Below, one piece after another: positions 35,489-42,858 of a DNA stretch of 64,000 nucleotides; the first letter of the stretch is position 1, and the number at the start of each line of letters is the position of its first letter. The stretch comes from Edaphobacter modestus (lineage in GTDB: Bacteria > Acidobacteriota > Terriglobia > Terriglobales > Acidobacteriaceae), in assembly GCF_004217555.1 (NCBI RefSeq), contig NZ_SHKW01000001.1, forward strand, positions 3,224,001-3,288,000, written 5' to 3'. Both the position numbers and the translations under genes were made by a program. The notes beneath the pieces were generated by a model, which saw only the letters and a program-made list of their open reading frames with translations, made no database searches and was not told where the DNA came from.

Positions 35489-36817
35489 CTAATCCCGCCC
35501 AATCGCGTGTTGCATCTTCTCAAGTGAGATCCGCGCTGTCTCCGGATAGTAAAACCAGACCAGAAACAGATCCAGCACCATCATGCTCGCGAAGAAGAAA
35601 AAAGGAACCGCCCCCGACGACTTCGCCAGCAACGGAAAGACTAGCGAGATGATCGCATTCGTGATCCAGTGCGAGGAGCTGCCCAGGCTCTGCCCTTTAG
35701 CGCGCATCCGTGTCGGAAAGACTTCGCTGATATAAACCCAGACCACGGCCCCGTGAGAGATCGCGAAGAATGCGATGTACAGCATCAGGAACCAGACAAT
35801 CAAATTTAGATGCTGGTGCGTGTAGAACATGTAACCGATCGCTGAAAGACATCCGACCAGGCCAACCGTTCCGGTAAGCAGCAGCTTCTTTCGTCCCAGG
35901 CGATCGATGACCGACATTGCAATCAGCGTGGCCACCAGGTTGGTAGCGCCTACCGCAACCGCCTGCAGATTACCGGAGACCTTCGTCGCCCCGGCCAGCG
36001 TGAAGATGTCGTTGAGATAGTAAAGAACCGCATTGATCCCGGTAAGCTGACAGAACATTCCCACCGTAATCGCGAGGAACACAGGAAGTCGGAACTTCCG
36101 CGCTGTCAGCGATTCGCGTCCTCCCTGCCCCTCTTCGCGCAGCGATTGAACAATTTCCTCCAGCTCTCGCGTGGGATCTTCCACTCCCGTAAGGCGCAGG
36201 ATATCCAAAGCCTCGCTGTTCCTTGACTGCGTCAAAAGCCAGCGTGGACTTCGCGGTATGAAGAAGAGGGCGATGAGAAAAAGAGCTGCGGGAAGCGCGG
36301 CAATTCCAAGCTGCCATCTCCACTCCGCTGCGCCGAGGGATAAAGTTCCCAAAAGATAGTTGGAGATGTAAGCCAGCAGAATACCGACAACTACGTTCAC
36401 CTGAAAAAATCCCACCAGCCGGCCCCGCCAATGTGCCGGCGCAATCTCGGCGATATACATGGGACCAAGTACCGACGAACCGCCAATCCCCAATCCTCCG
36501 ATGAAGCGAAAGAAGATGAGCGACGACAGGTTCCACGCAAGGGCACAGCCGATCGCAGAGATGACATAAAAGGCTGCCATCGCTCGCAGGCTGTCTCGTC
36601 GGCCGTATCTCTGACCGGGAATACCCGCAAAGATCGCGCCGATCACGGTACCCCAGAGCGCACTCGCCACGGTAAAGCCGAGCGCGGCTTCAGACAAATG
36701 AAACTGCTGGGTCAGCGCGGCCGTCGTTCCGGAGATCACTGCGGTATCGAACCCGAAGAGAAGCCCGCCAAGGGCTCCGACGATCGTGCTCTTGATGACG
36801 TGAGACGACAACTTCAT
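35489..36817 (-). CDS. Sugar porter family MFS transporter
   Basis: 442 residues from ATG 36817 with AGGAG 5 nt upstream; the frame is open 61 codons further but lacks transporter sequence there. Twelve membrane helices. Diagnostic sugar-porter motifs are GFDTAVISGT in helix 1, GQRYGRRDSLR in loop 2-3, PMYIAEIAPAHWRGRLVGFFQ in helix 4, PRSPRWLL before the central loop, QLTGINAVLYYLNDIF in helix 7, DRLGRKKLLL, and PETAR near the end. It is a proton-coupled or facilitative hexose/pentose uptake protein of the XylE/GalP type. It converges with hxlA and may import the sugar feeding the pentose phosphate pool; the substrate is unknown. Confidence 0.92.
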   Translation of the reverse strand: MKLSSHVIKSTIVGALGGLLFGFDTAVISGTTAALTQQFHLSEAALGFTVASALWGTVIGAIFAGIPGQRYGRRDSLRAMAAFYVISAIGCALAWNLSSLIFFRFIGGLGIGGSSVLGPMYIAEIAPAHWRGRLVGFFQVNVVVGILLAYISNYLLGTLSLGAAEWRWQLGIAALPAALFLIALFFIPRSPRWLLTQSRNSEALDILRLTGVEDPTRELEEIVQSLREEGQGGRESLTARKFRLPVFLAITVGMFCQLTGINAVLYYLNDIFTLAGATKVSGNLQAVAVGATNLVATLIAMSVIDRLGRKKLLLTGTVGLVGCLSAIGYMFYTHQHLNLIVWFLMLYIAFFAISHGAVVWVYISEVFPTRMRAKGQSLGSSSHWITNAIISLVFPLLAKSSGAVPFFFFASMMVLDLFLVWFYYPETARISLEKMQHAIGRD

Positions 36818-36914
36818 AGCATCTCCTGAAACACTCAAACCCACCACGACACGGCACTGGCGGAAATACGATCCAACCGGCTCTCCGTCTGAATGACGAA
36901 CCACAAGCCGCGAA

Positions 36915-38054
36915 TCAACGCGGTTGAGGATCGCCCTCTTTCTGTGGCTGCTTGGCATTGCCGGGGCCACCCACAGCCTGCAAGGCAGGAATGCGCTCAC
37001 TCATCTCCGTCAACGGTGGAAAAGGCATATGGGGTTCGGCCTGATACCAGTACGCGACGGAGTAGAAGTTGTCCGAGCGAGCATTACCATGTCCATGCTC
37101 GATGCTTGCCTTCATGGACTTCGTAAACGGGATCGGGGAATCGAGATGAAACCGATACACGCTTGACCGCGATCCTGCGAGTTCCTGCCCCACAACCGGT
37201 GAACCATGCAGCGGGAAGCTTTGCGAGCCGCCGAAGTCCCATGCACCTAAAAAATAGTCCTCCGACCCCGTCCCGACCATCGTCGGAACCGCCCCGTCAT
37301 CCACTTCGAACCGGTCGTTTCCCTCGCCCCACCACCCATCCTGATTCTGCAGTACCGACATGGTCACGCCAATGAACTGTCCGTGCCCCTTTGCCTCAAA
37401 CCAGGTGTAGTTGTCCTTGCCATCCGGATTGCGCCGGTAGTTCACTCGCGGGTCGCCATTGTCATACCAGTCTGAAACCCACCCATGATTCGGCTGGGCC
37501 TGCCTGTACTGCGCATGAAAATACAGCGTCCCGACAGGCAAAGGCTTCGTATCCTGCCGATAGTCGATATTCCAGTACAGATTGCTCAGCGATTGCTTGC
37601 CTTCATTGGTCACCGTGATGCGAGCATGTTTTGCATACGGCATCTGGAAGTAGCTGTTGAGCGAACGATCGCTCCCGGCCGACAGCACCGGCGAGGACCA
37701 GAAGTAATACTGCCCCGTGCCTAAACCGAAGAAGTCGCCGATCGGCGTCTCCACGCTGGGCGTGTCTTCTCCATCCCAGTACATCCGCAGCACAATTCGT
37801 TTCAGGTGGTAGCTCTCCGGAGAGTTCAGCGTGAACCAGATATGCGAGATCCTTCCAGGACCATCGACATCGAGAATGGTCAACGTCTGACCCGGCGTGA
37901 GCGTGCGAAAATCTGCGTTCGCTCCCGTCGCCTCACGGCTTGAGGACCGATGCATCGTATAAGTCTGTTGCACGGTGGGGTCAGGAAATCCCTCCATGCC
38001 CTGACCGTGGGCAAAGCACGACACCAGAACGACGGATAGGGCAAGCAGCTTCAT
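36915..38054 (-). CDS. GH172-type (DUF2961) secreted protein
   Basis: 379 residues from ATG 38054 with GGAGGT upstream. A signal peptide (KLLALSVVLVSCFAHGQG) is followed by the double jelly-roll family now called GH172. DVDGPGRISHIWFTL, VLRMYWDGEDTPSVETPIGDFFG, WFEAKGHGQFIGVT, EGNDRFEVDDG and GTGSEDYFLGAWDFGG are its conserved blocks, with the acidic residues near the last two proposed as catalytic. Known members act on difructose dianhydride, arabinofuranosides or fructofuranosides. It is 97 bp upstream of the sugar porter on the same strand, so a degrade-and-import unit is likely. The periplasm or cell surface is the expected site. Confidence 0.87.
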   Translation of the reverse strand: MKLLALSVVLVSCFAHGQGMEGFPDPTVQQTYTMHRSSSREATGANADFRTLTPGQTLTILDVDGPGRISHIWFTLNSPESYHLKRIVLRMYWDGEDTPSVETPIGDFFGLGTGQYYFWSSPVLSAGSDRSLNSYFQMPYAKHARITVTNEGKQSLSNLYWNIDYRQDTKPLPVGTLYFHAQYRQAQPNHGWVSDWYDNGDPRVNYRRNPDGKDNYTWFEAKGHGQFIGVTMSVLQNQDGWWGEGNDRFEVDDGAVPTMVGTGSEDYFLGAWDFGGSQSFPLHGSPVVGQELAGSRSSVYRFHLDSPIPFTKSMKASIEHGHGNARSDNFYSVAYWYQAEPHMPFPPLTEMSERIPALQAVGGPGNAKQPQKEGDPQPR

Positions 38055-38196
38055 GCGGGACCAACCTCCGATAGTTTCCACCCGTAATATTGCCTATCGA
38101 GGTGCCGCCGCGACAACAAGAAGTGCTGCAAGCTCCATCTTTTTAAGGTTGTGCCGAACCTGAGAAGTCATCCATTGCTCGTCTCCGCAACAGATG

Positions 38197-38685
38197 TCAG
38201 TTGTACCCCAGCTCATGAGGAGCAGGATAGGTCAGCGTGCGGTCTTTCTTCTCGTACCACATAAACAGCTTGTGATCGCCATTCACCCGCACTGCGACGA
38301 TGATCCCCGTTCCAAACGTCCCCGTCCCATCCGTCTTTGAAATATCCACGTGATGCGACTTGATCGGCCCCACCGGGCTCGCCGTCGTCCAGTCTTCCGT
38401 GAATCGCTGCAGCGTATAGTCGTACTTCTGCGGGTGCTTCTGCCAGTCCGGATCGCTCATCCACAGCGCATACGCCTGGTTATAGTCCTTCGCCTCCAGC
38501 GCCTGAAAAAACTTATCTACTTTATGCTCCGCCGGAAGGTTGGTGTAGAACCACCCATGTCCCGTCAGATATCCACCCACTCCCACCACAGCGGCGATCA
38601 GAATCAGTGCGATCCCCCCAATCACCAGGCCTGTCTTGCGCCGCTCCCGGCCCGCATCGTACGTCGGTGCATTCAGCAGAGTCAT
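38197..38685 (-). CDS. Membrane-anchored hypothetical protein
   Basis: 162 residues. A cytoplasmic basic start (GRERRKTG) leads into one membrane helix (LVIGGIALILIAAVVGVGGYL), then a small extracytoplasmic domain beginning HKVDKFFQALEAKDYNQAYALW and ending in VRVNGDHKLFMWYEKKDRTLTY. The helical pair followed by a beta sheet suggests an NTF2/DUF4878-like fold, but I do not recognise a named family with certainty. It sits 143 bp upstream of the GH172 gene on the same strand. Function unknown. Confidence 0.7.
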   Translation of the reverse strand: MTLLNAPTYDAGRERRKTGLVIGGIALILIAAVVGVGGYLTGHGWFYTNLPAEHKVDKFFQALEAKDYNQAYALWMSDPDWQKHPQKYDYTLQRFTEDWTTASPVGPIKSHHVDISKTDGTGTFGTGIIVAVRVNGDHKLFMWYEKKDRTLTYPAPHELGYN

Positions 38686-38788
38686 CGATCCCCCTCACAT
38701 CTTCACTCGCCTATATTAGACCGTCGCACCGGCTTCAAATGTTCCCACCTCCCGCCCCTCAGACGTAAACCTTGTCGACCCAAGCCCC

Positions 38789-39310
38789 TCATGCGATCGC
38801 CACCGCGCCCATCACACCCTCCACCTGCGGTACCGGCTCCAACGGAAGAATCCGAAGCGACTCCAGCAGCGCCTCCAGAAACTGCACCTTGCGCAGCCTC
38901 TCCACAATCAGCCCATACTGCCGGATGTAGAACTGAAAGATCAGCGAGAAGCCCACGATCATCGGCTGCAGTCTCTGCGCGCTCGCCACAATCTCGCTAT
39001 AAAAATCCGGACGCGATCGACGCGCGGAGCACCTCTGCCCTGCAGCCGCCAGCGCAGCTCCTCACGCTCGTCGATCGCCTCTCGGCTCTTTCAACGCTGT
39101 CCCAACGCGTCGGCCAGCTTATCCAATCCCTCGGCCTGCGTCTTTAGCATCGCAGTCTGGGTCTCAAGACTCACCGCCACCAGCTGACGTTGCGCGACAT
39201 CGTTGATGTTTTTCGAAGATCTCCATGTCGATGGGATCTCACCACCAGTGGCGATGAAAGATCAGTCCCGGGGAGAGATGCTTGGAGAGTAGGTTCTTGA
39301 GGCTGGGCAT
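38789..39310 (-). pseudogene. Frameshifted small gene
   Basis: An ATG at 39310 has AAGGAG 7 nt upstream and begins MPSLKNLLSKHLSPGLIFHRHWW before a stop. Other frames continue with MEIFEK, then NINDVAQRQLVAVSLETQTA and KTQAEGLDKLADALGQR, and finally SAQRLQPMIVGFSLIFQFYIRQYGLIVERL to a stop at 38789. Each piece is protein-like (amphipathic helices, then a hydrophobic segment), and together they would make about 170 residues. At least three frame changes prevent translation. The family is not recognised. Sequencing errors are an alternative explanation. Confidence 0.5.
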
Positions 39311-39520
39311 AGATAGACTCCTTCGAGAAGGAACACGAGGGCCCGGGGAAGATCCGCAGGATTCAGGTCACACCCACCATTGATGGATCCTGATATGCGC
39401 AGTGATACTGCGCTCGTGCTTCCCCCTTGTCAAGAAACTTTGCTCCGCTCCCACACTTTTTGCGACTCCCTGCTATATCTTTGGTGCGAATCCGCCCGTC
39501 CGCGCTCTATTCTGGATCGC

Positions 39521-40024
39521 ATGGCGCTCCCAGCCCCAACCTCCACCGCGCGAAGAAGACCCACACGCCTCTGGATCGATGCCCAGGCATGGGCCATCCG
39601 CCGTCTTCACGCCCTGCACCGCGATGGCACCGCCGCTCATCTTCAAACCGGAGCCCTCGGCGAGCGCGAAGCCCTCTTCCATCTCCGCCGCTCCGGATAC
39701 ACCGTCGTCGCTCGTCGCTGGAAGTCCTCGAAGTTTCGCGGCGATCTCGACCTCGTCGCCTGGCACGGCAACGTCCTCTGCTTCATCGAGGTCAAGACCC
39801 GCAGTCATCGCGACGCCTTCGCGGCCGAGTTCGCCGTCGACTCCGAAAAGCAGCGCGTCCTCCGCCGCCTCGCCCGCGTCTACCTGCGCCGCCTGCCAGA
39901 GTCCGCACGTCCCGCAACCGCACGCTTCGATGTCCTCTCCATTTATCTCGCCTCTCTAGAAGAGACAATGCAACCCGGCGAACCCCAGTTCGTCCTCAAC
40001 CAGGGAGCCTTCGAATGGGCATAA
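39521..40024 (+). CDS. YraN family endonuclease-like protein (UPF0102)
   Basis: 167 residues from ATG 39521; the open frame reaches back to 39380, but that part is poor. TGALGEREALFHLRRSGYTVVARRWKSSKFRGDLDLVAWHGNVLCFIEVKTRSH contains the family pattern G-E-x-x-A, the G-(E/D)-x-D-L-(I/V) acidic residue and (F/V)-x-E-V-K, which is the restriction-endonuclease-like PD-(D/E)xK core. The cellular role is not settled; members are linked to DNA processing. The N-terminus is longer and more basic than in E. coli YraN. The DinB gene starts inside its last codons. Confidence 0.85.
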   Translation: MALPAPTSTARRRPTRLWIDAQAWAIRRLHALHRDGTAAHLQTGALGEREALFHLRRSGYTVVARRWKSSKFRGDLDLVAWHGNVLCFIEVKTRSHRDAFAAEFAVDSEKQRVLRRLARVYLRRLPESARPATARFDVLSIYLASLEETMQPGEPQFVLNQGAFEWA

Positions 40025-40542
40025 CCTACACCCAGGGAACCGATCCCGCCCGCCTCGATTCCGTCGAGCTCAGCGAGCGCCTCTCCGCAACCATCCGGGC
40101 CGCCGTCCCGTGGCTCGTCACCCTCTCCGACGCCGATGCCGGCACCCCCGAAGCAGAAGGCAAGTGGTCCGCCAAGGAGATCCTCGGTCATCTCACCGAC
40201 TCGGCCATCAACAACCTCAGCCGAATCGTTCGCATGCAGATCGGCTCCGAACGCATGCCCGGCTACGACCAGCAGTCCTGGGTCGCGCTCCAGCACTACC
40301 GCGACCGCGAATGGGCCCAGGTCCTCGCCCTCTGGTTTGCCCTCAACGAGCATCTCGTCTGGGTCATCCGCCACATCGACCTCTCCCGCCTCTCCAACCA
40401 GGGCGTCGTCGCCGATTCTCCCCTCACCCTCGGCTTTCTCATCGAGGACTACATCGCACATATGGAACATCACTTCCACGCCCTCCGCAGATGGGAAAAA
40501 CCGGGGAAATCCACGGTCCAGAACTCGGGACTGATTTCATAG
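40015..40542 (+). CDS. DinB-family protein
   Basis: 175 residues from ATG 40015, overlapping the YraN stop by 10 bp with AGGGAG upstream. The four-helix DinB bundle shows GKWSAKEILGHLTDSAINNLSRIV (first metal histidine in GHLTDS) and IEDYIAHMEHHFHALRRW at the end with the H-x-x-H pair. These bind a divalent metal in DinB/YfiT proteins, a group that includes thiol-dependent transferases for bacillithiol or mycothiol analogues. Translation is coupled with yraN, but no functional link is known. The substrate is unknown. Confidence 0.85.
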   Translation: MGITYTQGTDPARLDSVELSERLSATIRAAVPWLVTLSDADAGTPEAEGKWSAKEILGHLTDSAINNLSRIVRMQIGSERMPGYDQQSWVALQHYRDREWAQVLALWFALNEHLVWVIRHIDLSRLSNQGVVADSPLTLGFLIEDYIAHMEHHFHALRRWEKPGKSTVQNSGLIS

Positions 40543-40566
40543 ATAAAACAGAAATCTCTTTTGAAA

Positions 40567-40609
40567 CTGTCATTGACATACTACTGCCTCGATGACAGAA
40601 TACTGTCAT
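40567..40609 (+). promoter_or_regulatory. Operator candidate at the TetR gene start
   Basis: CTGTCAT occurs at 40567-40573 and 40603-40609, with its inverse ATGACAG at 40592-40598. The last two form a 7-4-7 palindrome that covers the TetR start codon at 40608. This is the expected layout for autorepression by the TetR protein; unproven. Confidence 0.55.
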
Positions 40610-41228
40610 GAGCGAGGCAGTTCTCACCCTGAGGGACCGGCAGACCGCCGCCACCCGCGAGCAGATCCTTGAGATCGCCATGCATCAGCTCGGCCAGGGC
40701 CCACGCGGAACCTTCTCCCACGAGAGCATCGCGGAGGCTGCGGGACTCGGCGCACGCACCGTCTATCGCTACTTCCCCGATCGGGCATCCCTGCTTCAGG
40801 CTCTCTGGATAAGGCTGCGCGAAGCCACCAAAACCCGCTTCCCCGAGACCGAAGAGGAGATCCTTCCCCTCGCCCGCTCCGTCTTTGAGGAGTTCGAGGC
40901 CAACGAGCCTCTCGTGAGGGCCGTCATCACCTCGCCGGCCGGAACCGAGGTTCGCGAGCGCGGAGGAACCGAGGGACGCGCCGCCTTCTCCAAAAGCCTC
41001 TCCTCCGCCCTCGAAGGTCTGCCCGAGACGGAGAAGGACCGCATCATCGCCGTCTTCGTCTCCATCTACAGCGCGCCCTTCTGGCAGTTGCTCCGCGATC
41101 GCGGCCTGCTCTCCGGGGCCGACGCGCAGGAGGCTGTCGCCTGGACTCTCGAAGCCCTCATCCAGGCCGCAAAAAACATTCCTAAAACAGAGCAGCAACA
41201 TAAAAGCAGGAAAGTGAAAGACCAATGA
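40608..41228 (+). CDS. TetR-family transcriptional regulator
   Basis: 206 residues. RQTAATREQILEIAMHQL opens the N-terminal DNA-binding domain, and FSHESIAEAAGLGARTVYRYFPDRASLLQALW is the helix-turn-helix with the typical TVYRYFP recognition helix. The ligand domain is helical with no recognised subfamily. It is translationally coupled (ATGA) to the cupin gene at 41225, which it probably regulates along with itself through the palindrome overlapping its start. The inducer is unknown. Confidence 0.9.
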   Translation: MSEAVLTLRDRQTAATREQILEIAMHQLGQGPRGTFSHESIAEAAGLGARTVYRYFPDRASLLQALWIRLREATKTRFPETEEEILPLARSVFEEFEANEPLVRAVITSPAGTEVRERGGTEGRAAFSKSLSSALEGLPETEKDRIIAVFVSIYSAPFWQLLRDRGLLSGADAQEAVAWTLEALIQAAKNIPKTEQQHKSRKVKDQ

Positions 41229-41776
41229 ACAAATCCGAGAAGGTAGAACTCTTAGGCGTCGAACTCGAGTGGAAGCTCACCGACGCAGAAACCAACAACC
41301 AGTACTGTGTGCTCCAGGCCACCATTCCCCCCGGTGTCATGGTGCCCCCTCACCGCCATCCCGATCAGGAGGCCTTCCTCGTACTCGAAGGCGCACCCGA
41401 GTTCGCGCTCGAATCGCCCTCCGGTCTCGAGTGGTGCTTTGCCGTCCCCGGCGAGATGATCAACATCCCTTCCATGAAGCTCCATGGCTTCCGCAACCCC
41501 ACCACCTCCGACGTCCGCGTGCTCATCACCTGCACCCCCAACCTCGGGCGGTTCTTCGAAGACGCGGGCCTTCCCTTCGTTCGCGAAAGCCCCTACCGTC
41601 ACAAGATCCCCTCCGCCGCACAGATCCAGCGCGTCATGGACATCAGCGAGCGCTACGGACACGTCTACTCCACCGAAAAACCCGGTGCTTGCAAGCGCGG
41701 CACCGGTCGGTTCGCCGTCGAAAAGCTGCTGACCCACCCAACCCTGTCAAGTGTCAATCGGGCCTATCTGTTTTAG
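41225..41776 (+). CDS. Cupin-domain protein
   Basis: 183 residues. The cupin core has PPGVMVPPHRHPDQEAFLVLEG, with the H-x-H(x3-4)E metal ligands of motif 1, and IPSMKLHGFRNP, with the motif 2 histidine. The C-terminal 70 residues are helical and end near LLTHPTLSS. Such small cupins are often dioxygenases or sugar-binding enzymes; this one resembles the quercetinase-like group in length, but no assignment is secure. It shares an operon with the TetR regulator (4-bp overlap). A terminator follows 66 bp after the stop. Confidence 0.85.
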   Translation: MNKSEKVELLGVELEWKLTDAETNNQYCVLQATIPPGVMVPPHRHPDQEAFLVLEGAPEFALESPSGLEWCFAVPGEMINIPSMKLHGFRNPTTSDVRVLITCTPNLGRFFEDAGLPFVRESPYRHKIPSAAQIQRVMDISERYGHVYSTEKPGACKRGTGRFAVEKLLTHPTLSSVNRAYLF

Positions 41777-41842
41777 ATACTGTAAGATATACAGTGCCGA
41801 TGAGTTAGCCGAACATTGTTACACTTGAACTATGAAGGAATA

Positions 41843-41873
41843 AAGACCTGGCCGTCCGGCCGGGTCTTTCTGC
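41843..41873 (+). terminator. Rho-independent terminator of the TetR-cupin operon
   Basis: AAGACCTGGCC at 41843-41853 pairs with GGCCGGGTCTT at 41858-41868 over a 4-nt loop (11 pairs, one G-T), followed by TCTGCTT. The AAGA/TCTT ends make it usable in both directions. Confidence 0.8.
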
Positions 41874-41919
41874 TTAATTCCATGGAATCCGCTTGCGGAT
41901 TTCATGGGGTCATGCAATA

Positions 41920-41936
41920 ACTACGTCATGCGTAGT
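41920..41936. promoter_or_regulatory. Palindrome ACTACG-N5-CGTAGT at the PadR start
   Basis: Exact 6-bp inverted arms overlap the ATG at 41928; a further ACGTAGT half lies at 41944-41950. Likely autoregulatory operator for the PadR protein, inferred from position and symmetry. Confidence 0.5.
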
Positions 41937-42257
41937 ACGCGGAACGTAGTAAAAACGGAAAACGAACAGTACTCCGATCCACCTCTGCTTGTCTTGGCCA
42001 GCCTTGCCAACGGGCCGAAGCATGGCCACGCCATGATTGAGGACATTGTGTTCCTCTGTGGAGCCCGTCTAGGCCCTGGAACCCTTTACGGAGCCATTGC
42101 CCGGCTCGAGCAACAGCATTTAATTGAGCCTCTACCGCCTGAAGAGCGGAGACGGCCTTATCGCATCACCGCCGAAGGAATACGCGTCCTTCGCGCAAAA
42201 CTGAAGACATTGCATCAGTTCTCGAAAGCCGGACTCCAGAGACTGGAGTTGGTATGA
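41928..42257 (+). CDS. PadR-family transcriptional regulator
   Basis: 109 residues from ATG 41928 (ATG 41904 adds eight). PPLLVLASLANGPKHGHAMIEDI and LGPGTLYGAIARLEQQHLIE form the PadR winged helix; the GTLYxxxxRLExxGLI pattern is diagnostic. RRPYRITAEGIRVLRAKL is the wing and start of the dimer helix. It is coupled by a 4-bp overlap to a membrane-protein gene, an arrangement repeated in many Acidobacteriota in which PadR controls a membrane partner. The palindrome at 41920-41936 fits autoregulation. Confidence 0.88.
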   Translation: MRSTRNVVKTENEQYSDPPLLVLASLANGPKHGHAMIEDIVFLCGARLGPGTLYGAIARLEQQHLIEPLPPEERRRPYRITAEGIRVLRAKLKTLHQFSKAGLQRLELV

Positions 42258-42739
42258 ACGTCAGGCTTGCACGTCTGCTCATGCGCTTCTATCCACGCCG
42301 CTGGCGTGAGCGCTATGGTGCGGAATTTGAGGCGCTGCTGCAATGCGGACCCGCCAGCCTTCGCACGATCGCAGACATTATGCTCTCCGGATTTTGCGAG
42401 CATATCGTTCCAACGTTAGGAGCCGACATGAGTCACCAGACATATCCCTTTGGCCTCATCATCCGGCAGCCGACTGCCTTTGTTCCTATCGCAATGTCGC
42501 TGGCTGCTCTGACGCTCGTCCTCGTGACCATAACCGTCTTCGGGGTCGCCCATCAACCTTCCGATGAGGGAACTTCGGCGCACATCTGGCAATTGCTTAT
42601 GGCTGGACAATTACCGCTGCTCGCACTCTTTGCGATCCGGTGGCTACCCCGAGCTCCAAAGCAGACTCTTTACGTGCTTGCTCTACAAGCCGGAGCCGTA
42701 CTCGCCTCGATGGCACCTGTCCTATTTCTGGGGCTATAG
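42254..42739 (+). CDS. Membrane protein paired with PadR
   Basis: 161 residues. The N-terminus LARLLMRFYPRRWRERYGAEFEALL is the MRxYPxxWRxRYGxE motif widely found in small proteins encoded next to PadR regulators. Three hydrophobic segments follow (AFVPIAMSLAALTLVLVTITVFG, a second near residue 115, and LQAGAVLASMAPVLFL at the end). It is probably an inner-membrane sensor or a target of the PadR protein. The function is not known for the family. Overlaps padR by ATGA. Confidence 0.8.
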   Translation: MNVRLARLLMRFYPRRWRERYGAEFEALLQCGPASLRTIADIMLSGFCEHIVPTLGADMSHQTYPFGLIIRQPTAFVPIAMSLAALTLVLVTITVFGVAHQPSDEGTSAHIWQLLMAGQLPLLALFAIRWLPRAPKQTLYVLALQAGAVLASMAPVLFLGL

Positions 42740-42809
42740 ATTTTTGTGGGCCGGTCCAAAGCTAAACGATTTGGATTGAAGATTTTGCACAATATTGTAG
42801 GGAGGGGTA

Positions 42810-42850
42810 GACCAACCCTCATGGAGAAACACCCTCCACAAGGGTTGGTC
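42810..42850. terminator. Long hairpin between convergent genes
   Basis: GACCAACCCT at 42810-42819 and AGGGTTGGTC at 42841-42850 are exact arms, with an inner TGGAG/CTCCA stem. It lies just after the end of the PQQ dehydrogenase gene (minus strand) and 70 bp past the PadR operon, so it can serve as a shared bidirectional terminator. Confidence 0.6.
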
Positions 42851-42858
42851 GAGAGCTC

